Part shown: positions 11,673 through 25,600 of the stretch, piece after piece
Position numbering within the stretch: the stretch's first letter is position 1
Layout of the letters: every line of letters begins with the position of its first letter
Assembly: GCF_905475345.1 (NCBI RefSeq)
Contig: NC_066603.1
Location: 2,641,001 to 2,705,000 of the forward strand
Source of the DNA: Vespula vulgaris
Lineage: Eukaryota > Arthropoda > Insecta > Hymenoptera > Vespidae
Direction: 5' to 3'
DNA length: 64,000 nt
Program-made: the position numbers and the translations under genes
The notes under the pieces: model-generated
What the model saw: the letters and a program-made list of their open reading frames with translations, nothing else
Database searches by the model: none
Told to the model about the DNA's origin: nothing

Positions 11673-13897
11673 CGGTCGCATCTCGATACAAGAAGAGAAC
11701 CGACAATTATCCTCTTCTTCTTATCCCCTCCCTTCAACACCCCTTATCCCCTCATCCCTCCCCTCATCACTAACAAACACTTGTGCTTCGAGGAGGTACA
11801 ATCGGTCAATTTGTGTTCGTTAATAAAGCAGAGAGGGCTTTGTGAAACAGCCACGCGCTCAAGCTCGCGCCAGCCCCTTCTGCGAGTCTCTCGTTTACGA
11901 TGACTTCGTTAATAAGGAGTGGCGCATCCATCGATCGTTGTCCATTACTCCGAAAGATCATCGTGTCAAACGACTCTACTCTATACGACTCGACTCCACT
12001 CGACTCGACCTTTACTACGTAATTGCGTTATTACCACGAGCAAAATATCTCTCATATGGACCGGTTATTTTAGGTAAAAATATATTGCGGTTACAGCAGA
12101 GTTTTTAGAAAGGATTATGAGATAAATTATGTTTATTAATTATGTGGTACGAGAGAATCTTTGAGATCTTCATCTGTGATATCTTGTTCAATATTAATTT
12201 TATGATCGACTATTTGATTCCCTCCTGGATAAGTTAAAAGCTTCGTATGTAATATTTATTAAATGCGATGAATATTTAAGTGTATTCTAGCTATGTTTGT
12301 GTGTGTGTGTGTGCGTATGTGTTTGTGTAAATTATTCATTTAGAATAATTATCAATGTAGATTACATGTATATATGTGTATATATGAAACGATGATTATA
12401 AAAGTGAACTAAAGTCTAAGTCGTATTTCTATAATTTGAAGATATTTTGAGACATTTGGAGTTGAATTATTTATGAATCATTTTCCTATAACAATAAACA
12501 AAAAAAAGCAAGTGCATGGAATGTATTTATTCTTGAAGAAAATAATTCTCTTTTATGCGATTTAGAAATGTTAAGAACAGCGTATAAAATAAAATACGTC
12601 TTTTACTATCTGAAACGAATTATTATTAAAACACATTCCTAATCTCATATATAGTTTTGTATCTATCAAATAAAGTGAAATTTTTTATTTATTTATTACT
12701 AATTTAGAGATTAATCGTTTGGTTTTTGCGTAAATTAAAAGATATGTATGTGCATTAATATCTAGAAATGATAAATATATACATTTATATTATTTATATA
12801 AATATTATTTATATCTAATTATATTGAATATAAATAATTCATTTAGAATAATTATCAGTTTATAATACAGGTACTTAACTATACATAACTAATTAGATTA
12901 TGCTTATGATTAAATAGTGAATTAATTATAATTATCATAACCTATTATTAATTAGAAAAAGATATACAAATATAAATATATTATAACAAGTATAATTTAT
13001 ATTTATTTAGCAAACATTAATCATCATAAATTTATAATTTATTTTCTAATAGAAAAATTAAATAACATATAAAAAATCTAGATACATAAGTATATCGGTT
13101 TGAAAGTTACATGTTGTTAAAGAAAGTTAATAAGTCACAATCTTTAGTTTCATATAATCAAATACAACAAACTGTTTCCTAATAATAATATTAATATTAT
13201 TATTAATAATAATAATAAAAATAATGCTATCATAAAAAATATATTTATATTATCTAATAATATTTAGTTTTCTACTTTCATATATTTCCTTGACTTCACG
13301 GTGATAATATATTTCAATGATTAAGTTAACGTTAAGGTAAAAAGTTCATCAGTATTGGAGTCATTGGAAAAAAAAAGAAGAAAAACAAGAAAAGAAAATG
13401 AAACGATCGAGATCGTTGAGAGTTGAATTTTTCTCACGCGTGCAAAAACAAGGGGCTTCAAAATTTAGAGGTTATACAATATATCGTTCGATATTAGATA
13501 AGTTTTAGTTTCCGAGGATCGACGGGTCTTCTCGGAAGTCGATGCGTTTTCAATTACTCGCGAAACCACGCATGCACGTGGCTTGTAAAGCTTCCCCCGA
13601 CTTAAGTGCCTTTCGTGCCGACACGCGGCCCTACGCAACGATTCATTACAAGCTTTTATTATTATTATGCGTCGTCTTATTATACTACGTAACATCTCTA
13701 CTTATGATCAATTTTTAAAATATTTTTTATTTTCTATTAATTACCCAAAACAATATATATATATATATATATATCATCGATTTTGAAATTATTTGAATTA
13801 TTTAACAAATTTTTTTATATATACGTATTATATGTATAATATATATGATATATATATACGTTCGTGTGCGTGCGTGCGTGCGTGTCTGTGTGTGTGT
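11673..13897. other. Intergenic, two GC-richer islands
   Basis: Two blocks stand out from the AT-rich background: 11,700-12,060, with many CpG and a short CGACTCGACTC-type repeat, and 13,490-13,650. The second contains a 58-codon plus-strand ORF (13,542-13,718) with a hydrophobic stretch rich in Leu/Val, not recognisable as a known protein. The rest is AT-rich with tri- and dinucleotide runs. Confidence 0.4.
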
Positions 13898-14350
13898 ATA
13901 TAGGGTGTCAGATATTAATTGATTCAATAGATCAAATTAAAAAATTAATTGTACGTTTTAGAAATGTTTTTCTAGAAATTTGTTTACATATACAGGGTGT
14001 CTGACTTTAAACTAATGTTATTTGTAACATTGTAAAAATTAAATTTTCTAATTATTTATAAAAAATAAATTGGCTATATTTATAATTGTTATATTTTATT
14101 TTTGTCTTTGAAATTATTCGAAAAATTTATTAATATATATATATATATAACAAAAATGTCTGATTTTAATCTATTCTATTCGATAAAATTCTCTTTTCGA
14201 AATGTTCGAGAAATTTCTCGATATACAGATTACTATTATTATTATTATTAGTAGTAGTATTAGTATTATTATTATTATTATTCAAATCTAATCTATTCAA
14301 TCCAACATGTGTGATTACGATGAATTAAAATAAGACACCCTATATATTCT
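13898..14350. mobile_element. Possible inverted-repeat element with GGGTGTC ends
   Basis: TATATAGGGTGTCAGA at the left is matched on the opposite strand by TATATAGGGTGTCTTA at the right about 450 bp away, and an extra internal copy TATACAGGGTGTCTGAC sits near 13,990. No ORF of note lies inside; there is an ATT trinucleotide run at about 14,232-14,282. The short conserved ends resemble those of non-autonomous DNA elements, and the internal end may reflect a nested insertion. Confidence 0.45.
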
Positions 14351-17332
14351 CTACAAATCTACTTTTTTTCGTCAAAGAAAGAAAAAATGTCTAAAAATAA
14401 ATCATTCTTACTTAGTTCCTTCCTCTTCTTCTATTTCTTCTTTTCTTTTTTCCTCTTCTTTTTCTTTCTCTCTTTTTCCTTCTTCTTCTAACAAAAAATT
14501 CCGGTATCCACTTCCAGCTTTTCAAACTTTCCGAACGAACCCTCCTCGTGTCTTGAAATTTGAGAGGAACGTATTAGAAAAGAAAAAAAGAAAGAAAAAG
14601 GTCGAATATTTAGAAATTATCTTATCTAACATACTTAAATCATTAGGAAAAGAAGATCGATGATATCTTCAAGGATTCAAGAAATATTAACTGCGAAAAT
14701 GATTAACGATCGCTTCACGTTTACGCCATTTTCACTTCCTTATAACGGTCGTTTCAGACAAAAAAAAAGAAGAAGAAAACCAATACTTTTTCGTTTTTTT
14801 TTTTTTTATACATTTCCAACGAAATGAAATCAACAATTTTTGTCGAATATTATTCGTCATCAATATTATACTTACGAATGATTGGAATCTCGACGATTTT
14901 TTCAACAGATTTCTCTGTTTGTAAGAAAAAGAATTAAAAAATTTGGAAGACTATTTCAAATCTGCTTCGAGTCGTTCGGAAGAAAGGATATAAAACAAAA
15001 GACGATCGTTAACTTAAAAAATTCTCCGAAGATGGCGCTAACTACCGTTCCGGTTACTTGATTGATTCGCGAAATCAATCCTACCAATTACGAATTAAAT
15101 CCAAATGAAAATTAGCCAATCAAAAAGCATCATTGTTGACAAGAAATAAGAAATTATAACTTGTATAAAAACATAAGTCACACGACAAGATTCTAACGAT
15201 TTTTTTTAAGAATTAACATTGAGCTGCGTTTTGACGTCATAGAAATATACTTTCCCGCGTATTTCGTAAGAGTGCATAAAATCTGGCGTGCAAATATTAT
15301 TGGAAAATATCTTTTTTCAATTCTAGAATATGTATACGTAATGTAATAAAGTGTAGTATGTGTTTATAAAAATAAAACGTGTAGAAAAAAGAGAGAGAGA
15401 GAGAGAGAGAGAGAAGCAAAGAAAAGAATTCTTCCTCGCTAACTTCGATCAATCGATCGATTTCACGTACGAATGTGTTCGAATAAAATAAAAAAAAAAA
15501 AGAAGAAAGAAGAAGAAACTTAGTTTTACTTTTTTTGTTTCAACGTACAATAAGGTTAGTTGGAAACTTCAACTTACGTTTTGAACGAATTATCGCGGGA
15601 GAATGAGGATCGTACGAAACAATCGTGAAAGATCGTTTAATACAAGAAAAAAAAACAATTAAAAAAAAAAAAGACTATTTTTATCACTTACTTCGATCGA
15701 TCGATCGATTTTTTTTTTTGTCAAACTTTCTTCGTCGTATCATCGTATTCGTAATCTTCGATTTTCGTAGTGAACGAATTTTCGCGGGAAAATTGGGATT
15801 TTAAGAAACTACATACGTGTATGACGTTATGCGTAATAAAAAAAAAAAAGAAAGAAAAAAAAAGAAAAAGAAAAGGAAAAAAGAAAAAGAAACAGGAAAA
15901 AAAGAAGAAAAAAGATACCATTGTCCGAACTACGAGGAAAACAATAAAAAGAGACGACTCTCGATTTGTTACGACACAGTCCTAGTCGTGACAAGCTTTC
16001 AATTTATCTAGGTAATACTTTGAATAGGTGTAGAGCACAGTAGGTAGAGATGGTTACGGTTTATTGTGAAAAGTTTCTAACGGTAATATTGTAGAACGAC
16101 ATATATTGCTTCTATGTATATTACCTTACCATAGACAACTTATTTACACACGGACACACACTAAACTATGACGACTTTTATCGAAACGTTTGAAAGAGCC
16201 GCTCCCTCGTTCGTTAAACAAGTGAACGTCAAAATCTTTGTTTAACGTTCTACGAGAACTCGTCGGAAAAATGTTCGAAAGAAATTCCAAGCAATTCATT
16301 TCTAAAGATTTCATTCTTACTTTTGTCTAAATACTTTCTCTCTCTCTCTCTCTCTTTCTTTTTCTTTCTTTCTCTCTTTCTTTTTCTTTCTCTCTCTCTC
16401 TCTTTCTCTCTCTTCGAAGAAACGACAAAGAATAAATAATCACTTACTTGACTTTTCTTTGTGTTGTCTTATATTCACAATATATATATAAGTATTACAC
16501 ATGCGCAGTTTATTTGAAAACACTGTCCATTAGAAAATTTAATTATAATTTTTCGTTAAAAAACGACCGAGAATATAAATGATCACTTACTCGATAACTC
16601 TTATCGTTGTTTACAGTTAGCAATAAATATCTTATGATTTAAAAAGATTTATATTTTTTAATAAAGTATATGTAATAACAATTTGTTAGTAAAATTATAT
16701 AATCATTGACGTATTTTCGCTAAGAAAAAAAAACAAAGAAAAGAAGAACGATATTTTTAAATTCAGTGGATTTTTTTCATTGGTCGGATTAATTGGTTCA
16801 AAACGAATTTAGTCGAATCATCGAAACCCGCGAATTCGAACGAATTTAAACGGACTTCACTTGATTGCTTTACTCATTTGTTTAAAGAATTATTTAATTA
16901 TCGACATATTTTTTCAAAGAAAAAAGAAATGTTTTTAGAGGTTACGATTAACGATCCTTTCATTGGTTGGTTGAATTCATTAGCATCAATGAGTTTCATT
17001 CGAATCGTTGAAAGTTTCCCGCTAATTTCCTCGAATCGTTGAAATTTTACCGCGAATTCAAACGAATTTAAATGAGCTCTCATGAAAAGTACGTAGTATT
17101 AGTTTCGTTCGAAGTGAGTCAATGCACACGAAAATTACTCATCTAATTGAACGTTAGTATCGCTATGATCTTGATTGATTAATTTTACGACTTTTAACGA
17201 TAGTCGACTCATTCTCTCGAGAAATTTCGAAACAATAAAGGAAAAAGAAGGTCGTCGCGATGAACTTAAATTTGCAAACGTGTATATATATATATTATAA
17301 TTATTATTAAACATTATTACGATTATTAAATA

Positions 17333-17378
<46 letters not shown>

Positions 17379-17578
17379 GATTATTTCAATTAAATTAATA
17401 ATAAATTTTATATATATATACACACATATATATTTATATTATGTACGTTTGAATAAGAGTCAGCCCATAAAAACCATTAACAGAAATATATGTATGTATG
17501 TACAGAAACAAAAAAAAAACAAAAAGAATAATTAATTAAGCGTAACTCATGTCCCTTTTGTTTTTCAATATTTTCCAT
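14351..17578. other. Intergenic, AT-rich
   Basis: No gene supported. Contains poly-purine/poly-pyrimidine tracts (14,400-14,490; 15,490-15,530; 15,835-15,915; 16,335-16,415), a (GA)n run near 15,390-15,415, an (AT)n run at about 17,338-17,374, and a perfect CRE palindrome at 15,232-15,239. Confidence 0.5.
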
Positions 17579-19187
17579 TCACCATTCTAACGTGCCAGGA
17601 ATATATTTCTCGATCAATTTCTCATAATAAGGCCATAATTTCTCAATATCCGGTACGCCAGCACTTTTTGTATATAAATCATATTTACTGTGAAATAAAG
17701 TGAAAAATTATTTTATTTACAGGAAAAATAAAAACATTGTACGTGATTTACAAAGAAAGAAAGAAAAAACGAAAACAAGAAAAAAAATAAAAAAAATTAC
17801 TTACTTAAACTCAGTGATCCATTTGAGTTTGTCCAAGTCGTTTTGTGTGCAAAAATGCATATAATCACCACCAGCATGCCAGGGATAAAACGAATGATAA
17901 CGAATCATAGCAAGTGCTTTCTCAGGTAATTTACAATTGTTATGAACCATAACACGATAAAGATATTCATCATGACCCCATGACATCATCAAATTATCTA
18001 TACCACATTGAGGTTTATACATCCCATATTTTGTACTATAATATATACACCAACATATATATAAAAATATTATTAATATTAAATATGTTATAGATCATTT
18101 TTTATTTATAGATTTCATTGATAATTCATACTTGTAACGAGAGTCCTTGCCATCAGGATTATTATCAAAGCTAGTGTCCCTGTAGACTATGGAGTCAGCC
18201 CATGCACAACCAACAGGGAATGTATCACCCACAACAGCCCATTGTGGTTCCCCATAGAATGCCATAATCTAAAATATTTATTAATGAACGATCTTTGACG
18301 AACACATGGATTTGTTTTTTTTTTTTTTGGTAATTTTTGTTTCGTCTTGTTTTTTTTTTTTTTTTGTATACATACTTATACATATATCGGGTAGGTCTTT
18401 GAATATATAATGTACCTTTCCTAGATCATGTATCAATCCAGTTAAATGGAACCAATCTAAATCGGGATGATCTTTTCTTATAGATTCGGCCGTTTGAAAA
18501 GCATGAACGATATTTGGTAAATTTGTGTCTGGATCGCTCTCATCGATCAGATCGTTTAATTTGATAAGAGCATCTTTAATCGTCATTCTGGCTTTGTTGA
18601 ATTGTAGCCATTCTTTCATACGAGCTGATAAATTTGGATTCAAGTATTAAAAGCTGATAATATATGTAAACGGTATTTATATTATTGTTTATTATGTTTT
18701 GATTAATATCTCGTTATATGATAGAATTATAATGATTTATATGAATGTTTATTTGATCAATATTATTTTTTTTAGGATTTGATAAAATTCATGAATATAG
18801 ATCAATGATCTAGAAAATGATTATTAAACGATCAAACGTGAATTCGATCTTTTTAATTGTTGTAATAGTATCTTTTTAAAAGATGCTTGAAAAATTATTC
18901 AAAAGAGGATTATAGTAGATTTGACATCATTGGTTAAGGGTTAATTCGCAATCGTTTAAAAAGAATAAGGAAAATGTCGATCTTGTCGAACAATGATCGA
19001 TATAAATGATCTATATATGACATATGTATATATCAACATCGATAATAGATCAAGTTATCTCTTTCTCTCTATATATTATTATTAATTATCTATATGTGTG
19101 TATATATATATATAATATATTATATTATTTTAAATAATAAAATAATATTTTTTCACGATGTTATTATATGTATTAATGATCTATATT

Positions 19188-19231
<44 letters not shown>

Positions 19232-20540
19232 CATATATACATATAGAGAGAGAGAGAGATAGAAAAGATCATTAATATCAACAGATTATTATAGATGATA
19301 TATATAATATGCATTATTTACATTCTCATACGTAATATATCATTTCATATGTATAAATCATTCACGTTGATATGTATATACATACGTCACATTACGAGTC
19401 TGTTAATATGCAACAAGTGCGATAATCAATATGTTATAATATACTAACAACGCACAAACTCGACCGTTTGATTAGTATGCATGTTCTCGTAAGTCTTGCG
19501 TACACGTTCCTTGATCTCATCTGCTGGATCTATGATAAAGTTTCTAAAGTCGCTTTTCAATTTCCCCGCATATACTGGCTCCGGTCGAAGCTTTTCGGAA
19601 GGATCGATAATCGAGGTAACTTGATCACGTAACTGCAAATGATCATTTTATATGTATATATATACATATATATATGTATTCCAAAATTATTTTCTTTTTT
19701 TTGTTTTAGTCCTAATAATAATAAACTTTCAGTTTGATAGATCGAATTTTCTTTTACATATTTATTTTCATTTTTCTTCAAATTCATTTATAGTATTTTC
19801 TCTATGACATTAACTCGTTAGATCGTTTCTAACAAAGTTATTGTTTCTTAAGATTGAAGAAATTACAAATAAATTGGAATTAATTATTCTATTCTAATTA
19901 ATTATTATAAATTGGAATTAAATAATTACAAATGATTTGAAATGATTAATATAATAAGGACTACTGTGATATTAAAAATCTGTTACAAAAAAAAAGCAAT
20001 AATAAAAAACACTTTTAGCTCATTTCGATAACACAAATCTCTATCATATTGATTAATTAAATATAATATAATTAACAGATTGAAAAAATTTCGTCAATAT
20101 TCTTTTTTCAAAATTTCGACATAGTACGGAACGTCAATTATAATGAAAAAAAAAAAAGAAAAAAATATATATATATAGAAAAATGGAATTATGACATTAA
20201 TTAAATATATAACAATTACATAATAATTAATATCATATAACATATAATATAATTAACAGATTCGTAAGAAGTTAATTGATCTATCTTTTATTTTCTTTTC
20301 AAATCTTCAATCTAAAATATTAAAAATATTTTTCAATTACAATTACAAAAAGAAATGTATATGTAACATATTCTCATATATTTTTATGGAGAGTATATAT
20401 CAATATTAGAAAATACCTGTAATTTGCTAAGTAGGTGAAACATTACGAGAAGAAAAAAAAAAGAAAAAGAAAAAGAGAAAATATCATAATTTAAAAAATG
20501 TATATATTTAATTCATACTTACCATCATTTTGGCGGACAT
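17579..20540 (-). CDS. MIOX: Inositol oxygenase (MIOX), complete, six coding exons
   Basis: Myo-inositol oxygenase is a cytosolic di-iron enzyme that opens the inositol ring with O2 to give D-glucuronate, the first step of inositol catabolism. Coding exons on the minus strand: 20,523-20,540; 19,449-19,632; 18,416-18,624; 18,132-18,268; 17,805-18,035; 17,579-17,687. All introns are GT-AG and phases agree, giving 295 residues against 285 in mammals. Visible signatures: HAFQTAE (His108), HDLGK (His133, Asp134), SWGHDEY (His204), HSFYPWH (His230) and NKYDLYTK (Asp263). These six match the di-iron ligands known from mouse MIOX at a constant offset of ten. The C-terminus ends PGTLEW. The start is the only ATG in the six-codon first exon with an open frame; the 890-bp first intron is the least certain junction. 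It lies tail-side of SFSWAP on the same strand, separated by about 1.8 kb. Confidence 0.95.
19194..19230. repeat. (AT)n microsatellite in MIOX intron 2
   Basis: Short AT dinucleotide run inside the intron between MIOX exons 2 and 3, followed by a short (GA)n run. Confidence 0.85.
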
Positions 20541-22269
20541 ATTGAAAAATGTTTTCTTATGAAATAACTTGGTTCCTTGATATGTTTGCTCTTTGGGTAT
20601 ACAACACTGACTGACCCGTTCAATCTAACAGAGTTAACTTATAAATCTCAGACAATTCCCCCCTTTGACCCTAGGTTGTTCAACGTATGGTCTCTCTCGC
20701 ACGCACGTTATTTAATATCCGTTATCTCTTACTAATACAGAGAAATATAAATAGCAACAAAGGATACTAAGTACCAGTAATACATAAGATTTTATGAAAT
20801 ATTTACTTTTTTTTTTTTTTTCTTAATGAAAGTAAAAGCGAACGACGTATCACTATTTTCGTATCATTGCGAATGAAAGGAGCAATTAAAAGGAGCAAAA
20901 AAGAGAATCGTAAATAAAATTATAATTTAATCAAATGATATTATATATGACCGTGAACTCATATGAATAGTATCTTTGTCAACAGAAAAAATCCTCTTCC
21001 TGGAACCCCCATGTTAATACATAAATTTATACGTAACAATAATGATAATAATAATATTAATAATAATAGTAGTAGTAATAATAATAATAATAATAATAAC
21101 TCGTTATTTTATGAAAGAAGTAACTCTTCTTTTACCAATGAATGTAACAACACAGAAAGAAAGAAAGAAAAGAAAAAAAAAAAAAAAGAAACAATAAAAA
21201 GAAAATAAGAAAACACACGTTTCATTGTAAACCAAACAGTGAAAACTTTCAAACTGCTTGATAATCGAATGAAAAAATTATTCAAAAAAATATCATTTTA
21301 AATCTCATTGATGATTACATAGATGAGTATGTAAATAAAAAAAGAAAAATAAAAAAAAAGGGAGAGAAGTACAAAAAAAAAAAAAGTAAATAAATAAATA
21401 AATAAAAATGAGGAATATTGACATGATACGTTTCGTTGAAAATTGAAAGGTATCAAAGACTTGGGCTTTTAAATTTTCTTGATCATTCCTAAAATAGTTC
21501 GATCGAGTCTTTCATCATAATTCACACAATTGACGGTAATCGAGATGCATGAATCCGAGTGTAGTCGGCAATTGCTTTGAACGCAGCACATCTCGTTGAT
21601 GCAATAAAGTCAATGAACACTATAACGATATATTCGACGTATGAAATTAGTTCGCATATCTAATTGCGTTAAAGTGCTCAAGGGAGATCCTTCATACGGT
21701 TAGTCGAGTTATACACATATATGGATACATTCAATCATCATACATACAAACATACGTACATATGTAATATATATATATACATATATGTGTATATATACAT
21801 TCGCATTTGATATCTATATCGTAAACGTCAATTTAGTTGACTTGCAAATACTTAGATAATTATGGAAATCTTTGAATGTGATAACCCATACCATATTACA
21901 TAAAAAACATATATCGTGATACTTGTTATTTTCTTTTAAGGAAAATGTGATGATGATAATAACTACGTACTCCGACGGAATGGAAAAGTTATAGATAATT
22001 CATGAAGAAACAATAAATAAAAAAGAAAATAAATAAACTGGAAGAAAAAAATATATATATATATATTCACCTATGAACTGTATTGGACTAAGTAAATTGT
22101 ATTTCTTCTTGTATGTTTTGTTTGACAAAAAACAGTATGAAACGTCATTTATCGCTGTGATGTCATCCAAGTATGTAATCATATACATATATTTACAAAG
22201 AAACTTTTTACACGATTATCTCTTAATCCTTATTTCTTACAAAAAAAAAAATAAAATAAGAAGAAAAAA

Positions 22270-22305
<36 letters not shown>

Positions 22306-22355
22306 CACGTTTTTTCTTTTTTTGAAAAAAAAAAAAAAAACGCTTTTTAAGTATC
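20541..22355. other. MIOX upstream region and SFSWAP 3' flank
   Basis: The part next to 20,541 should contain the MIOX leader and promoter (minus strand), with no obvious TATA box. An AAT/ATA repeat lies near 21,045-21,100 and A-rich tracts near 21,160-21,200 and 21,375-21,410. The segment 21,420-21,720 is of higher complexity and open to interpretation as SFSWAP 3'-untranslated sequence; I could not place a polyadenylation signal for SFSWAP with confidence. Confidence 0.45.
22263..22302. repeat. (GA)n run just downstream of SFSWAP stop
   Basis: GA dinucleotides flanked by A-rich tracts, in what should be the SFSWAP 3'-untranslated region. A second GA tract at about 22,613-22,668 lies in the last intron. 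Confidence 0.8.
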
Positions 22356-22614
22356 TCAAGACGAGCTCGAATCAGAGTAACTCGAGTTGCTCCCTTTTCT
22401 TCGTACATTTTGTTGATGTCTGTGCGACGGAGTTCGTGATCGAGATCTATGTCTCGAAGATGATTTTTTGCTTTTCTTAGATCTGTGATTACGAGAGCTA
22501 CTTGGACTGTCGTAACTGCTGTAATCAAAAAGAAATCAAAAATGTTTATCATAATATATATATATATATATATATACATATTCATACACATATATGTATA
22601 TATATATGAGAAAA

Positions 22615-22645
<31 letters not shown>

Positions 22646-25600
22646 AAGAGAGAAAGAAAGAAAGAGAGGTTTTCTTTTTTCTTCTTTTTTATTTTGTTAA
22701 CATATACTTTACCTTCTGTGAGAACTTTTCTTTTTCTTGTGTTTTTTGTGAACTTTATGTCTCTCAATACGGCTACGACTTCCACTACGACTTCTAGATC
22801 GTTGACGTGATCTTTTCCCACTTAAATCTGCACCCTTCAATCGATCCATCAACGAATTACCACAAATTTTTATTTCTTCTGATTTATTATCATCTTCCAA
22901 GGACGGCGATGGAACGGAGTAAACCTCGTCGGAATCGTCTTTTCTTATATTAGGTGTCGTAGAAGTACCAATTTTGGAGCTCGTTGTTTGAATCTGACTT
23001 AAAAACATGGCCGCCTTTTTCTTTCGTTCCAATTGTAATTGTTTTTCTCTGGACGTAGCAGCTAATTTGTCACGGGCCGCTGCAACTAATTTGTCTTTTA
23101 TTCTATCTTCGACTTGCTTGTGCCTTATCTCTAATTGACAATCTTCGAGTATGTCATCGGTCAGATCGACCAATTCCTTTTCTTCGCTCTTAGATTTCTT
23201 CATTTCTACCTTTGGCGTTTCTTTATCGGTATTTATTATTGCAGTCGTTTGTTCGTTACAATTTTGCGGGGAACTTGGTTTAGAATTAGTTTCTTTCTTT
23301 TCGGGTTCCATTTCATCGTCACTCTCTTCTAACGGCAAGGCATTTCTCTTTTCAATAATTACGTTCTCACCTTCCTTTGGTTTCTTTATAGAAAACGATA
23401 CAGTAGTGATTTGTTTGCTTCCCGGACTTTGTTTCGTTTTCGTATCGCTCTTCTTCTTAGCTTGTATCATTTTCACACGCTTTTGTACTTCCTCCATTCT
23501 TTGCTGTTTCTTCTGTAATTCCTCCAGCTTCTTTTGCTTCTCCTCTTGCGGCTCCTGCTTCTGAAGTAATTCTTCTTCGGTCAAAACTTTAGGATTTATG
23601 GCCCCTTCGTACATGGTCAATTTGTGCGCATAATATCCGTGATACTGATGCGACAATTCGAGAAAGTTAAATCTTGGATCACCTTTATTTTTTACTATAG
23701 CTTCAAAATCTCGGCCATTTTTTGCTACGTAACTCGCCATCTTGTCGATAATTATTTGGACGTCTGCCGGTGGTACGATGAATGATGGTCTGCTCAATGT
23801 TTTTGGCGGTGTTGGTCCGTAGGGTACTAAAGAAGGTGTTTCTTTTGCTTGAGGCGTTGGCGTTGTAGATTCTTCGGTAGAAACAACAGGTACAGCCGGT
23901 ACTGGTAGCTGAGGTGGAGATTGAATTTGACCGTTTGGTCCGTATATAACTGGACCATGCGAATATTGTAAAGGTGTTGCGGTGTACGGAGTATAACTCT
24001 GTAGAAAATATGAAGGTTCGTTTAACTATATTTTGATCGTAATTCGAACTCGTCTACGAAAGTTGTAGAATAATTTACCTGTGGCACAATCGGCTGATAA
24101 TATCCAGAAGTCGGCATTTGTTGAACACCAACATCTAATAACTGTGGTATTTTAGGTGGCGGTGGTTTTCCTGTGATTTTGTTTACAAGCATTGAATAAG
24201 CACAGTCCGCAGAGGGCTTGTACTGTATGCTTGGTATGCTAGGAGCCTAGAAATAAGTAAACATATCTTTTAGAAATATTCATAAACTACTTTGCGTATT
24301 TCTTTTATGGAAGATTATAAGTAGGAAAAATATATTATCACCTACAAAGATATTCCCTCCAAAGAAGAGATGGATAATTAATAAAAAACAGAGGCATATG
24401 TTTTGAAGACAGGAACGTGTATATATATTTCCAGGTACAAAAAGGAAATGTTGGGATACGCTATTAAAATAAATGTATTTCTGTACTTTATGAAATCTGC
24501 TGATGATTGAAAATTAGACTTGCTTAACTTTACAAAATGGGGTATTAATTTCCTAATACGATTTATGCGGATGTATGTCTCTCTGAAGAAAATGCTATAT
24601 GATATGTTAATGAATCTCATATGAATAGAACTATATATGGATTTTGAATGAGTACAGATAAACAACAAAAGGGGGTAGGAGGATAGGTTCAATGCATACC
24701 AGAATCAGCCCTGGAAGCAGAAATATATGACACATAAATTAGTGTAGTAGAGTAACATTAACATTTCATCCTATGATCCATTGTATTTTTGAAATCACCG
24801 TTAGAAAAGTAGATAGTTTCAGAGGTAAACCTGTGACTCTTTGGGAGGCTTCCAAATTTGGTAAATATCCCAATTGTTCTGAATCTTCTAACAGCTTAGG
24901 AAGCACTTTTTTTTTATGTCTTTTATAAAAAGTTATTATGTTTGTACGACAATGTATATATTAGAAGAAAACATACCGCTTCTACTTTGGCAAATGATGG
25001 CGCTAGGCTTGGGTGAAGGTATGGTTGATCATCTTCATCTGATTCTTCCTCAGGTTCTGTCGTTAAAAAAACAAACCAATGAGTACAAATTTATAATTGC
25101 ATCTTTTTTTTTCCAAAAATGAGTTACATTTGTCACGTGTAGATAAAAACCGACGTAGTAGTAACAGGAACTTGTGGCAATACTTACGTCAAGAAAAACT
25201 AAGTAGAATCAAAGTAGGTGTGGGTAATCATATCCTGCTTTATGTTGCTTCAATTACTTCAACTCAATAATGTCAACTTTGATAATGTTACTACAAGATG
25301 CTGCTTTATAGAAAATAGTATGCATACCAGATTCTTCTTTTTCAGGTTGTTTTTCAGGATTATATTTTCCAGTCTTGATAGCTTCCAGCACAAACTTGTA
25401 ATACGGATGTAGCGGTTCACCTATCGATAAGAACGAAAATTGCGGATTGTTCGCTTGTTTCGCCTTTAGAAGAATCTCCATTTGGCCCCCTTGACGACTA
25501 ATAAATAGTGCTGTTTTTGTGATAATTGCATTTAACTTCTGTGTCTCGGGCTGAAAATACATTATCAATTAATTTTTTGATATCCGAATAAATTCATAGA

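Noticed and set aside
22223..22591. 122-codon minus-strand ORF at the SFSWAP 3' end
   Set aside because: It is in a different frame from the terminal SFSWAP exon; the frame that continues the Arg/Ser tail in phase ends at 22,356.
23151..23564. 137-codon plus-strand ORF
   Set aside because: Antisense shadow of the large SFSWAP exon 22,713-23,998.
24378..24692. 104-codon minus-strand ORF in SFSWAP intron 5
   Set aside because: AT-rich composition, no match to the SFSWAP domain order, and the flanking exons join in phase without it.
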